Program-made: the position numbers and the translations under genes
In this document: positions 23,755 to 32,617 of the stretch, in pieces
How positions within the stretch are numbered: position 1 is the first letter of the stretch
Layout of the letters: each line of letters starts with the position of its first letter
Assembly (NCBI GenBank): GCA_023439835.1
Contig: JAEXUW010000009.1
Span: forward strand, 62,001-126,000
Source of the DNA: Bacillota bacterium
Lineage (GTDB): Bacteria; Bacillota; Clostridia; Oscillospirales; Ruminococcaceae
Direction of reading: 5' to 3'
DNA: 64,000 nucleotides
The notes under the pieces: model-generated
The model's input: only the letters and a program-made list of their open reading frames with translations
The model's database searches: none
Told to the model about the DNA's origin: nothing

Positions 23755-25998
23755 CTACTTTTTAAGCTTGCGATAAATTACTACCGACGATAAGCCGATT
23801 AATAGCAACGATGCATACGGGAATTTTGAGCCCGAAACAGGTGAATCAACAAGAGGAATATCTATTTTAATTGAATCATCATCATTTAATGGAATGCCAA
23901 TTTCAATTGATACTTGATCTGTTGATGCTGAACTTGATTCTGCTCCTGTGCTGTTATTAACTGTTGGGGCAAATGTTGCCGCCGCTCCCGCATTTGAAGC
24001 GGTGCTACCTGCTCCGCCTGTACCACTATCAGTCGCTGAAGCAACTGCGGTGGTTGAGCCTGTGTTTGTCATCTCTGGATCAGAACCGCTGTTTGCTCCT
24101 GTCGGTGCTGATGTGCTTGAGCCTGTGCTTGTCGGCTCTGGATCAGAACCGCTGTTTGCTCCTGTGGGTGCTGTTGTGGTTGATCCTGTGGTTGTTGACT
24201 CTGGATCAGAACCGCTATTTGCTCCTGTTGGTGCAGTTGTGGTTGAGCCTGTGCTTGTCAGCTCTGGATCAGAACCGCTGTTTGCTCCTGTCGGTGCAGT
24301 TGTGACTGAGCCTGTGTTTGTCGGCTCTGGATCAGAACCGCTGTTTGCTCCTGTTGGTGCAGTTGTGCTTGAGCCTGTGTTTGTCGGCTCTGGATCAGAA
24401 CCGCTGTTTGCTCCCGTCGGTGCTGTGGTAACACTTGAAGAAGTTGTTGTTCCCGTTCCACTGTTGTCATCGGGATCATTATCGTCGTCATCAGGGTCAT
24501 CACCGTCGTCGCCGGGAATTCCGGGGTCATCAATATCAATAGTAGTTTTTTCGCTCATAAACTGAGGATATTCAGTGGAAGGAGTGTCGCTTGATCCTAA
24601 AACTCTATACGTAACGTTTCCTTCATCATCAATAATACACTCAATTACTGTTTCGCTTAGATTGTATCCTTCAGGAACTGAAACCTGCTTGATATAGTAT
24701 GTATTTGACGGCTCAAGCTCAAGACCGTCTACATCATCTTGAAACTCAACGACTGAGCTTTCATATGTATCGCTTTCACCGTTATAGTCGATTGATGATG
24801 TTCTGTTGCTGAGCTGTTCTAAACAGTCAGGATCGGAATATATACCAATTACCGCTCCTACAACAGGGTCCTCACCATCGGTAACAATAACTTTTATAGC
24901 ATCTATTTCCACCTCAACAGGGGTGGTTACTCTTGATTCGCCAACACCCATATAAGGGAAGAAATGTCCTTCTCCGGTTGCGTTTATAAGCTCTTTAGAA
25001 ATTATTCCGCCCTCAAAATTGCCCGCGTTATTACTTATTGTAACTGTGGCATTAGGAGCGACAACGTGACCCGCCGTATAATCGGTTGAAATGCTTGTTG
25101 CAGACGGGAAATTCCAAATGAGCTTCATTCCGTCCATATTCATTTGGCCACCTTTAATAGCGCCACTCATATTCTTTAAGGAATTATTATTGTTAAATGA
25201 TTGACCGTCTGAAAACAGAATGCCTTTGGTGCCGGTTTCATTTGAAGTAGAATAACCAATATATCCAAAGGTCATTGAAATATCAGTAACACCGATAATG
25301 CTAATCGTATAAGCGTTTCCAATCAAGTCATTCATGCTTGAAATACCGCTGAGCCTTATATAGTTTATCTGACTATATATGTCAGCAGGAATAACAACAC
25401 TATTGTTTCCTGAAAAAGTTAAATTCAGTGTATAGCCGTTATACTGATCGCCTGTGATGTCAGCTTGAGAAACTATGTACGCACCGTTTGTCAATGCTGT
25501 CGATTCAGCCGATAAAGACGCAAAAGCCGTATCAAAATCTATAAAAGGAACAGAGGAGGTATACTGTGTAAGATTGCTTACACTAGCGGAAGGCGAGGCT
25601 GTTTTATAATAAGCGGGAAGCCCGATGTATCCGGCATAAGCCTCATCATCTTTCAGAAAATGGCTTGTTGCAGAACCGTTATAGTTACCAGCGGCAACTA
25701 TATTCTCAAAATACGAAGGCACAATAGCACCGTCGCCAAAATGACTAAATGAAGCGTTCCCTCCACTTGCCATTGCACCTACATTATGATTTCCGACCGT
25801 CAAATCACCCTGAACAAAATACTGATAGTCAGATAAAATGTTTATTATACTGTAATCCTTGTCATACGGTGCCTGTTCAGCTGCATTGACTGTAAACCCT
25901 AAAATATTGCTAATAAAAAATACAGAAAACAACAGTGCAATCAGTACCGAAGCGAAACGATCCGCTAGAGCTTTTTTCCCACTTATTGTACCAACCAT
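23755..25998 (-). CDS. Cell-surface adhesin-like protein with choice-of-anchor A domain, SpaA-like domain, 21-residue repeats and sortase-like tail
   Basis: 747 residues. A signal peptide (about 10-40) leads into a choice-of-anchor A type domain (about 50-350, with FVQGDLTVGNHNVGA). A prealbumin/SpaA-like domain follows (about 365-460, with GAVIGIYSDPDC and YYIKQVSVPEGYNL), then an Asp/Gly/Pro-rich linker and six 21-residue Thr/Ser/Pro-rich repeats containing APTGANSGSDPE. The C-terminus has SPVSG, a hydrophobic helix and RKLKK, which resembles a sortase signal of SPxTG type. It would be displayed on the cell wall. Start: ATG at 25998 has AGAGG seven bases upstream. ATG 26004 is an alternative, and the more distal start at 26019 is TTG. 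It stands alone. Confidence 0.78.
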   Translation of the reverse strand: MVGTISGKKALADRFASVLIALLFSVFFISNILGFTVNAAEQAPYDKDYSIINILSDYQYFVQGDLTVGNHNVGAMASGGNASFSHFGDGAIVPSYFENIVAAGNYNGSATSHFLKDDEAYAGYIGLPAYYKTASPSASVSNLTQYTSSVPFIDFDTAFASLSAESTALTNGAYIVSQADITGDQYNGYTLNLTFSGNNSVVIPADIYSQINYIRLSGISSMNDLIGNAYTISIIGVTDISMTFGYIGYSTSNETGTKGILFSDGQSFNNNNSLKNMSGAIKGGQMNMDGMKLIWNFPSATSISTDYTAGHVVAPNATVTISNNAGNFEGGIISKELINATGEGHFFPYMGVGESRVTTPVEVEIDAIKVIVTDGEDPVVGAVIGIYSDPDCLEQLSNRTSSIDYNGESDTYESSVVEFQDDVDGLELEPSNTYYIKQVSVPEGYNLSETVIECIIDDEGNVTYRVLGSSDTPSTEYPQFMSEKTTIDIDDPGIPGDDGDDPDDDDNDPDDNSGTGTTTSSSVTTAPTGANSGSDPEPTNTGSSTTAPTGANSGSDPEPTNTGSVTTAPTGANSGSDPELTSTGSTTTAPTGANSGSDPESTTTGSTTTAPTGANSGSDPEPTSTGSSTSAPTGANSGSDPEMTNTGSTTAVASATDSGTGGAGSTASNAGAAATFAPTVNNSTGAESSSASTDQVSIEIGIPLNDDDSIKIDIPLVDSPVSGSKFPYASLLLIGLSSVVIYRKLKK
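24062..24440. repeat. Six tandem 63-bp repeats in the surface-protein gene
   Basis: The string TCTGGATCAGAACCGCT begins at 24074, 24137, 24200, 24263, 24326 and 24389, a strict 63-bp period in frame (21 residues). Copies differ mainly at third positions and in a short variable patch (EPTNTGS, ELTSTGS, ESTTTGS, EMTNTGS). Copy number is likely to vary between strains. Confidence 0.95.
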
Positions 25999-26209
25999 TT
26001 GCATACCTCTTCTCCCCAAATTAAATTGTCAGAATATTATTCCATTTAATAATATTATTATATATAATTACTGGGATAATGTCAATTGTATACTATTACA
26101 ATCTATTTTTACGTTCACCACGATTTTCTTGGCATAATGATAATGAACTAAAAATATTATCTTGGAAATTAAAGAATAAGATAGAAATGATACGGCTCTG
26201 TCTAAATAC

Positions 26210-27838
26210 TCAAAACTTTTTGGCTATTGAAAAGTCAATCTGCCCTGTGAACGGGTTGTAGATGACGTCCTTGATTTTCTCACTATAAATCAAATACTCC
26301 TGCTCATAAAACAATGGAATGTAATAACTGCTGTCGCAAACGAGTTTCTCAGCTTTTTGGTAATCCTTCAGACTTTCTGTGAGTGTTTTTCTGGCTCTAG
26401 CATCGTCTAGAATAGCATCAAGCTCTTCATCAAAATAGCCGGCAACAGCCAAGCTCCCCTCGCCTGAAAAGCAGCTTAAATATGACTGTGCACTGTTTTC
26501 CGTTCCTCTAATCTGTTGAATTGCGAAATAAAAATCCCCGGATAAAATACGCTTATTATACTCACTGTCGGGAAGAACCTCCACAGCACAATAAAAGCCC
26601 AGAACCTCCCCCCACTGATTGACGGCAAGCTTGACATAATCAGAATTCGGATAGCTCTCTGGTACAATAACAGAAGCGGATTCAAGCTCTGTTTTTTCCG
26701 CCTGTGTAAAAGAAGACTCCCACAAATACTGGGCAAGAACTCTATTATAATCATTTAAACATGGCTCGGCTGAAAGCTCCCTAAAGCTTTTATTGAGCAT
26801 TGTCACACCTGATGGTATCAGCCCGTATGCCACCTTGGCTGATTTGGGAAGCTCATCTTTAAACAAGCTCCTGTCAATACAGATAGCAAATGCCTTTCTT
26901 GCATCCTGCGTTTGAAACGCAGATTTGTTCATATTAAAAATAATCCCGCTTGAACTTATTTCATACCCGACAGAAGTTGTCTTTTCTTTAGCATGTAGTG
27001 TTTTTGTCATTTTGTCGTCGACAATAAAATCAATCTTATCGTTTAAAAAATCGCTTATTAGCTGATCTTCATTTCTGATAACAAAGTAATTCAGTCCTGC
27101 CGGATAAACCTGTGAATTCTCGCTGTAAAGCTGATTCTTTCTCAAAATCAGATAATTATTCTTTCCATAAGGGTCGTACAACCATTGATGCAAATAAAAC
27201 GCGCCGTTGCTGATAACGGCTGAGGTTTCAAGCCCATATTTTCCCTTTGTTGAATAGAAAAATTCTCTGTTGCAGGGCATAGACGATGATTTGGTCAATA
27301 GGCTTAAAAAGTCAGCGTTAGGATATTCAAGCTCAAACTCCAGTACAAAATCACTCAAAGCCTTCACCCCAAGCATAGAAGCAAATTCTGTGCTTTCATT
27401 AACGCTCTGAGCATTTTTGATGCAATAATACTCTGTTGCAAATGGTGATTTTGTAACGGGATTGAGAAGTCTCTGAAACGCAAAAACAAAATCGTCGGCC
27501 GTTACCTGCTCATTATAATCATTCTTGCCTATCCAATAAGCATTTTCCTTTAAATAAAAAGTATATTTTAATCCGTCAGCCGAAACTTGATAGCTTTCAG
27601 CAACGCCGTTTGTTATTGTTCCGTCTGCCGATACCTTCATCAGCCCTTCAAACATATTTTGAATGACGTTAAGTGAAGGTGTATCCAAAGCAAGCTGAGG
27701 GTCAAGATTTTTAGGATCAGTCGTAAAACCGTATTTTAAAAGTGCACCTGCACCGTCGTTTTTAGAGCAAGAGGTCATTGACAGAATTACCGTCAAGGCT
27801 AATACTACGCAAATCACTCTCAGCATTTTTTTACCCAA
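26210..27838 (-). CDS. Oligopeptide ABC transporter substrate-binding lipoprotein (SBP_bac_5 family)
   Basis: 542 residues from the TTG at 27838, which has GGGGGTGAAG just upstream; ATG 27826 is the alternative. A lipoprotein signal ends in a lipobox-like MTSC (about residue 24). The family 5 fold follows, with YGFTTDPKNLDPQ, VIQNMFEGL and YTFYLKENAYW early, then VTADDFVFAFQRLLNP. Such proteins bind peptides or nickel and deliver them to DppBCDF/OppBCDF-type permeases. No permease or ATPase gene is nearby, so it is an orphan. The gene lies downstream of nrdG with a terminator between. Confidence 0.87.
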   Translation of the reverse strand: MGKKMLRVICVVLALTVILSMTSCSKNDGAGALLKYGFTTDPKNLDPQLALDTPSLNVIQNMFEGLMKVSADGTITNGVAESYQVSADGLKYTFYLKENAYWIGKNDYNEQVTADDFVFAFQRLLNPVTKSPFATEYYCIKNAQSVNESTEFASMLGVKALSDFVLEFELEYPNADFLSLLTKSSSMPCNREFFYSTKGKYGLETSAVISNGAFYLHQWLYDPYGKNNYLILRKNQLYSENSQVYPAGLNYFVIRNEDQLISDFLNDKIDFIVDDKMTKTLHAKEKTTSVGYEISSSGIIFNMNKSAFQTQDARKAFAICIDRSLFKDELPKSAKVAYGLIPSGVTMLNKSFRELSAEPCLNDYNRVLAQYLWESSFTQAEKTELESASVIVPESYPNSDYVKLAVNQWGEVLGFYCAVEVLPDSEYNKRILSGDFYFAIQQIRGTENSAQSYLSCFSGEGSLAVAGYFDEELDAILDDARARKTLTESLKDYQKAEKLVCDSSYYIPLFYEQEYLIYSEKIKDVIYNPFTGQIDFSIAKKF

Positions 27839-27913
27839 AGCTTCACCCCCAAAAACAAATTCAACCACATATGCATACAATGTTATTTTATCATTATTAT
27901 GCATAAAAAACAA

Positions 27914-27938
27914 GAGCCGTAATCCTAAATTACAGCTC
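27914..27938 (-). terminator. Terminator of the nrdDG operon
   Basis: On the minus strand, GAGCTGTAAT (27938-27929) pairs with ATTACGGCTC (27923-27914) across a five-base loop, then TTGTTTTTTA. The stem begins inside the last codons of nrdG. Confidence 0.8.
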
Positions 27939-28433
27939 TGTTTCTATAACCATATCACTCTCAAGGCTTTTTTTCACGTTTATTATGCGTTGATTCTCAC
28001 TTCCTCGAAATTTTAAAAGAAGATTTTTTTTTGAAAGCTCAAATTTCCCGTCAATAAGATAATCTGTTACTTCAAGAAGCTCCATATACCCGTTTTCAGG
28101 GGTTGCGTTTTCCTTTAGATGTTCAAAGGTGAAGCCGGTATAGGTCACTATGTCAAGCCCCGCAGTCTTTATTCTTTCTCCGAGATAAGCAAGGGCTTTT
28201 GCCTGACAAAAAGGCTCACCCCCGCTGAAGGTCACCCCCGAAAGAAGAGGATTTGAAATTATTTTTTCATATAGCTTTTCAGTGTCGGCAATCTCTCCAC
28301 CAGAAAAATCGTGTGTCTGTGGATTGTGACAGCCCTCACATCTGTGGGGACAGCCCTGAACAAATACGGTAAATCTTATTCCCGGTCCATCAACGATTGA
28401 CTCGTTTACAGTTCCGGCAAGCTTAATGTCCAC
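27930..28433 (-). CDS. nrdG: Anaerobic ribonucleotide reductase-activating protein
   Basis: 167 residues from the GTG at 28433, which gives the usual short N-terminus. The longer frame begins at TTG 28451, which lies inside the ribosome-site region. The radical SAM motif is CPHRCEGC (C28, C32, C35), followed by GVTFSGGEP, the SAM-binding GGE. NrdG uses a 4Fe-4S cluster and SAM to create the glycyl radical on NrdD. It lies about 60 bp downstream of nrdD and is co-transcribed with it. Confidence 0.94.
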   Translation of the reverse strand: MDIKLAGTVNESIVDGPGIRFTVFVQGCPHRCEGCHNPQTHDFSGGEIADTEKLYEKIISNPLLSGVTFSGGEPFCQAKALAYLGERIKTAGLDIVTYTGFTFEHLKENATPENGYMELLEVTDYLIDGKFELSKKNLLLKFRGSENQRIINVKKSLESDMVIETEL

Positions 28434-28456
28434 ATTGTCACTTCCCCTCAATCAAT

Positions 28457-28480
28457 AACGGGCGCAACAATACGCCCGTT
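28457..28480 (-). other. Intercistronic hairpin between nrdD and nrdG
   Basis: AACGGGCG (28457-28464) pairs perfectly with CGCCCGTT (28473-28480). No T run follows, so it is more likely an mRNA-stabilising or expression-ratio element than a terminator. Confidence 0.55.
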
Positions 28481-28492
28481 AAATATTTTCGA

Positions 28493-30808
28493 TTATACGC
28501 CGTGCTTAATTCTATCCTTTACCTCGGCTAGCTTAGCATTGTTAAAGCGGTCAAGAGTTCCCACAAGATAGCCTGTTATTCTTCTTATTCTTTCAAACGG
28601 TATATCGTCAGAATTATCTTTTCTTCCGCACATAGGGCAGGTTTCGCCGATTATTCCGGTATAACCACAAACAGGGTCGCGGTCCACAGGGTGATTAATT
28701 GAGCCGTAGCCTATTCCGGCATCCTTCATACAGCGCACTATCTTTTCAAATGCCGAAAGATTGTTAGCTGGATCGCCGTCAAGCTCGACATAACTAATAT
28801 GCCCCGCATTTGTCAGCGCATGATACGGCGCCTCAACCTTAATCTTATCATAGGCACTTATCGGGAAATATACTGGAACATGAAATGAGTTCGTATAATA
28901 GTCCTTGTCGGTTACGCCGTCTATGATACCAAAACGCTCCTTATCAATCTTTACAAACCTGCCTGCAAGCCCCTCTGCCGGTGTTGCAAGAAGTGTGTAG
29001 TTCATGCCTGTGCGTTTAGTTTCCTCATCAAGACGCTCTCTCATTCTTGTGATAATTTCAAGCCCCAGCGCTCTTGAATCCTCGCTTTCTCCATGATGCT
29101 TTCCCGTCAATGCGACAAGACACTCGGCAAGTCCGATAAACCCAAGAGAAAGAGTTCCATGCTTGAGAATTTCACCGACCTGATCATCAGGTTTAAGCTT
29201 GTCAGAATCCATCCACAGTCCCTGTCCCATCAAGAAAGGATAATTTCTGACAGTTTTCATGGCTTGAATTTTATATCTAAGCATCAGCTGGTCGATAACA
29301 AGCTCCATCATTTCGTCAAGAGAGTCAAAAAATGCGCCGATATTCTGATTAGCCTGAATCGCAAGCCTCGGAAGATTCAAAGAAGTAAAGCTAAGGTTTC
29401 CTCTGCCGGTGACAACCTGACGGCTCTGGTCATAATAATTTCCGATTACTCTAGTACGACAGCCCATATAAGCAACCTCGGTGTTATAGTCACCCTCCTT
29501 ATAATACTGAATATTATAAGGTGCGTCAAGAAATGAGAAGTTCGGGAATAATCTTTTTGCCGAAACCCTGCATGCAAGCTGAAATAAATCATAGCTTGGA
29601 TCAGTGGGGTTATAGTTTACACCCTCTTTAATTTTAAAGATATGAATCGGAAAAATTGGTGTTTCACCGTTTCCAAGCCCTGATTCATTTGCCAAAAGCA
29701 CATTCTTGATTACCATTCTTCCCTCAACAGAGGTGTCAGTTCCATAGTTAATAGAGCTGAAGGGAGTCTGTGCCCCCGCCCTGCTGTTCATGGTGTTGAG
29801 GTTATGAATCAAAGCCTCCATCGCCTGATAGGTTGCTCTGTCGGTTTCTTTTACAGACAGATCGTGAGTGAACTTCTGAATTTTCTTTGCCATCGCCTCA
29901 TCAGTGAATTCACGAAGCTTTTCAAGCTCGGCATCCTGATACCCATTGTCATTTGAAATACAAGGCACGATGCCTTTGCTTTCTAAAATTTCATCAGCTA
30001 TCTTTCTGGCAATTCCTGAGGAATCCTCAACCCCCGCCATCATAGCAAGACACCTGTCGATATTATCGCAATATCTCCTAATAAAGGTCTTTTTTACACC
30101 GTCAGCCATAGCAAAATCAAAGTTTGGCACGCTCTGTCCGCCGTGCTGGTCATTCTGGTTTGACTGAATCGCTATACAAGCAAGTGCGGAATAGCTTGAA
30201 ATATCATTAGGCTCTCTTAAAAAGCCGTGTCCTGTTGAAAAACCGTTCTTAAAAAGCTTGACAAGGTCAATCTGACAGCAGGTTGTCGTCAGCGTGAGAA
30301 AATCAAGGTCGTGAATATGAATATCCCCGTCAGCGTGTGCCTTTGCGTGCTTGGGGTCTAGCACATACATCTCATAGAATTCCTTTGCACCGACAGAACC
30401 GTACTTGAGCATTGTTCCCATCGCTGTATCGCCGTCAATATTTGCGTTTTCACGCTTTATATCACTGTCCTTAGCGGACTTGAAGGTAAGGTCCTCATAA
30501 ACCTTCATCAGTCTTGTGTTCATCTCACGAATTCTTGTCCTGTTTGAGCGGTAAAGAATATATGCCTTTGCGGTTTTTGCGTGCCCATCTTCAACAAGAA
30601 CCTTCTCCACCATATCCTGAATTTCTTCAACGGTGGGTGCGCTTCCGACAGTTTCCTCAAGAAGGTCACATACCTTTCCCGCTATCTCAAGGGCTTCGTC
30701 ATAGTCACTTCCGCCGACAGCCTGTGCGGCTTTAAATATTGCATTCGCAATCTTTTCTATATTAAAAGTAACCTTTCTTCCATCTCTCTTTGTGATCTGC
30801 TTAATCAT
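28493..30808 (-). CDS. nrdD: Anaerobic (class III) ribonucleoside-triphosphate reductase
   Basis: 771 residues. An N-terminal ATP-cone domain (about 3-90, KRDGRKVTFNIEKI) precedes the ten-stranded barrel. The glycyl radical site is RITGYLVGT, with Gly at 746. The C-terminal zinc region contains VCGYTG and CPMCG (724-728). It reduces NTPs to dNTPs without oxygen, using formate or a thioredoxin-type donor, after activation by NrdG. Two NrdR-type boxes overlap the promoter, indicating control by ATP/dATP-sensing NrdR. ATG at 30808 follows AAGGAG. Confidence 0.97.
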   Translation of the reverse strand: MIKQITKRDGRKVTFNIEKIANAIFKAAQAVGGSDYDEALEIAGKVCDLLEETVGSAPTVEEIQDMVEKVLVEDGHAKTAKAYILYRSNRTRIREMNTRLMKVYEDLTFKSAKDSDIKRENANIDGDTAMGTMLKYGSVGAKEFYEMYVLDPKHAKAHADGDIHIHDLDFLTLTTTCCQIDLVKLFKNGFSTGHGFLREPNDISSYSALACIAIQSNQNDQHGGQSVPNFDFAMADGVKKTFIRRYCDNIDRCLAMMAGVEDSSGIARKIADEILESKGIVPCISNDNGYQDAELEKLREFTDEAMAKKIQKFTHDLSVKETDRATYQAMEALIHNLNTMNSRAGAQTPFSSINYGTDTSVEGRMVIKNVLLANESGLGNGETPIFPIHIFKIKEGVNYNPTDPSYDLFQLACRVSAKRLFPNFSFLDAPYNIQYYKEGDYNTEVAYMGCRTRVIGNYYDQSRQVVTGRGNLSFTSLNLPRLAIQANQNIGAFFDSLDEMMELVIDQLMLRYKIQAMKTVRNYPFLMGQGLWMDSDKLKPDDQVGEILKHGTLSLGFIGLAECLVALTGKHHGESEDSRALGLEIITRMRERLDEETKRTGMNYTLLATPAEGLAGRFVKIDKERFGIIDGVTDKDYYTNSFHVPVYFPISAYDKIKVEAPYHALTNAGHISYVELDGDPANNLSAFEKIVRCMKDAGIGYGSINHPVDRDPVCGYTGIIGETCPMCGRKDNSDDIPFERIRRITGYLVGTLDRFNNAKLAEVKDRIKHGV

Positions 30809-30835
30809 TCACATTCACTCCTTAATTAAGTTTAA

Positions 30836-30851
30836 CCACCATATATAGTGT
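30836..30851. promoter_or_regulatory. NrdR box 1
   Basis: CCACCATATATAGTGT matches the NrdR consensus ACACTATATATAGTGT at 14 of 16 positions. It lies downstream of the -10 box of the nrdD promoter. Confidence 0.8.
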
Positions 30852-30867
30852 CTAAACCGATATCATA

Positions 30868-30883
30868 TACAAGTATATAGTAT
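30868..30883. promoter_or_regulatory. NrdR box 2
   Basis: TACAAGTATATAGTAT keeps the right-hand TATATAGT core of the NrdR consensus, while its left half is weak. It starts exactly 32 bp from box 1, the three-helical-turn spacing typical of paired NrdR boxes, and overlaps the -10 box. Confidence 0.65.
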
Positions 30884-30900
30884 TTAAGTAATAAAGTCAA
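30872..30900 (-). promoter_or_regulatory. Promoter of nrdDG
   Basis: Minus-strand -35 TTGACT (30900-30895), 17-bp spacer and -10 TATACT (30877-30872). NrdR box 2 covers the -10. Confidence 0.7.
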
Positions 30901-30967
30901 TGCCTTATTGTATAAAAAAGACTTTATTTTTTTATAAATTATGCACAATTGTTTTTTCAAATACAAA

Positions 30968-31021
30968 GCTTCACCCTTTATTAATCACTGTGCTTTTCAG
31001 CAGATTAATAAAGGGTGAAGC
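30968..31021. terminator. Long 19-bp perfect inverted repeat, probable terminator
   Basis: The 19-base arms (30968-30986 and 31003-31021, beginning GCTTCACCC) are perfectly complementary around a 16-base loop. It lies 23 bp past the stop of the DUF4358-like gene and upstream of the nrdD promoter. The flanking T tracts are modest, so the stem itself probably does the work. Confidence 0.65.
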
Positions 31022-31044
31022 ACTATTATCTTTTCAAAAAACGG

Positions 31045-31521
31045 TCAGCTCTTGAAAGCATCGTCAAAAATCTTCTCCGCTTTTGAGGAATCCTCACTCA
31101 CCACAAGAATTACATACTTCCCCTTGACCTTGACAACAGCGTTCTGAAGCTGTTCAAATTCAATCGGCGCATAACCTTCATAGCTTCTCTTCTGTGACTC
31201 TATTCTTTTATCAAAGGCAGTTTTTACATCAGCGGTATCCTTCTCATCCTTAACCTTGACAATAGTGATTTCATCAGCATCACCGCCCGAGCCTGCCCTT
31301 GAGCTTACAAAGCTCTCAAAATCGGCGGAGTTAAGCTCATATAAATAATTAAAGTCCTTATCCGTTGAATCAACCATCTCAGGAAATTCAACCGAAGCGA
31401 TGATATCCTCGCGTATTTTGGCAACATCCGGTTCAATTCCATTCTTGTCGCCTGAGCAAGCACAAAGCCCGCCGACAGATACTGCTAAAGCAATAAGCAT
31501 TGTTAATATTTTCTTTTTCAT
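31045..31521 (-). CDS. DUF4358-like lipoprotein
   Basis: 158 residues with a lipoprotein signal (lipobox LCAC, Cys 22) and a single small domain containing SVEFPEMV, LYELN, and ITIVKVKDEKDTADVKTAFDKRI. I recall this architecture as DUF4358, often found next to SGNH hydrolases and MBOAT acyltransferases in Clostridia. No enzymatic residues are evident. It follows the SGNH hydrolase gene by 23 bp on the same transcript, so a role in modifying surface polymers is likely but unproven. Confidence 0.72.
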   Translation of the reverse strand: MKKKILTMLIALAVSVGGLCACSGDKNGIEPDVAKIREDIIASVEFPEMVDSTDKDFNYLYELNSADFESFVSSRAGSGGDADEITIVKVKDEKDTADVKTAFDKRIESQKRSYEGYAPIEFEQLQNAVVKVKGKYVILVVSEDSSKAEKIFDDAFKS

Positions 31522-31544
31522 AAAACTCTCCTTAAATTTGTCAT

Positions 31545-32429
31545 TTATTTAGCAACATGAGTCATCAGATAATCAAGCATAATGTTATAGGTGCTCAAGG
31601 TGAAATGCATACCGTCCTTTTGTGCCTTTTCAGCGTCAAGCTTCCCCTCATTATTCTTCAGTGCGGTGTTAAGGTCAACGAAATGCAGACCTCTGTCATT
31701 TGCAAACTGTAAAAGCGCCGAATTATAAGCGTCGATATCTGTATTCTTTATGGGATACTCAGTTGTTGTTTCTTTAGAAACCGCAACAGGCGGAATTGAA
31801 ATAACATAAATAACCACAGAGGGAACCTCTGCTTTTATTTCATCCACGAAATTACCGTATTTCTGAAGCATTGTATCATTAGACATCCACGAGATACCGT
31901 TGCTTCCGAGCATTATGTAAACAATCGGCGGTTGCTTTTTCTTTAGCGCTTCTATTACGGTTACATCACCGTAAACGGTTTTGACAGTTGCGGTATCAAT
32001 TTTGCTGATATTAAGACCGACGTCTGCAAAAACATTCTCATAAGGGAGAAAGCCGTAGCCGGACAGCCCGACAGAAAGCGAATCTCCGACGAAAACGCAA
32101 TCGTTGAAATACTCCATTCCGACGCTTTCACAAGCGGGAACAGGATTGCCGACCGGTGTGACAGGATCAGGCTGAGATTGTGTGGTAACATCAGTCGCAT
32201 CCGACGAATCAGTGGAGGATAGGTCTGAAGACGATGGCATTTCCCCAGAGCTGTCGGTAACCGAGCTTAACACCGCGGTGCTTGCCACATCAGTTCCCGG
32301 CTCAAGCGTGCCATCCTTCATATATATAGCAAAGCAAATTGAAAACGTTAATATTCCCGCAAAAATCAAAAATCCAAACCTGTATTTCGGGCGTGAAGAT
32401 TTCTTCTTACCCTGACTGTGTCCTGACAT
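31545..32429 (-). CDS. Membrane-anchored SGNH/GDSL hydrolase
   Basis: 294 residues. One N-terminal membrane segment (about 17-36) is followed by a Ser/Thr/Asp-rich linker (about 45-95) and an extracellular SGNH domain. The nucleophile lies in FVGDSLSVG (about 113-121). The block III motif is IMLGSNGISW, and the catalytic Asp-His pair is in KDGMHFT near the C-terminus. It would remove or transfer O-acyl groups on a surface polysaccharide. It is first in a two-gene unit with the DUF4358-like lipoprotein. ATG at 32429 follows GAGGGG. Confidence 0.85.
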   Translation of the reverse strand: MSGHSQGKKKSSRPKYRFGFLIFAGILTFSICFAIYMKDGTLEPGTDVASTAVLSSVTDSSGEMPSSSDLSSTDSSDATDVTTQSQPDPVTPVGNPVPACESVGMEYFNDCVFVGDSLSVGLSGYGFLPYENVFADVGLNISKIDTATVKTVYGDVTVIEALKKKQPPIVYIMLGSNGISWMSNDTMLQKYGNFVDEIKAEVPSVVIYVISIPPVAVSKETTTEYPIKNTDIDAYNSALLQFANDRGLHFVDLNTALKNNEGKLDAEKAQKDGMHFTLSTYNIMLDYLMTHVAK

Positions 32430-32541
32430 TAAAACCCCTCTTTACAAAAATCATGATACATTTATTATACAACAAATGTCTGTGAGGCGCAATACATATC
32501 TTCCTTATAAAACAATATCTTTTTTATTTTTTTATTTTCCC

Positions 32542-32570
32542 TTGAAATTTTACAAAAAAGTTGCTAGAAT
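32542..32570 (+). promoter_or_regulatory. Promoter of pyrB
   Basis: -35 TTGAAA (32542-32547), 17-bp spacer and -10 TAGAAT (32565-32570), about 48 bp before the ATG at 32618. An upstream TTG-initiated frame would start inside this promoter, which argues for the downstream ATG. Confidence 0.65.
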
Positions 32571-32617
32571 ATTTAGAGTGTATCGAAACGCCATGTGAAG
32601 AAATAGAGGAGGATAAT

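Noticed and set aside
24062..24440. CRISPR-like appearance of regular repeats
   Set aside because: The units are contiguous and in frame with no unique spacers; they encode a 21-residue protein repeat.
23948..24565. Plus-strand 205-residue open frame made of repeats
   Set aside because: It is the antisense of the 63-bp repeats in the surface-protein gene, and the minus-strand frame has the signal peptide, domains and ribosome site.
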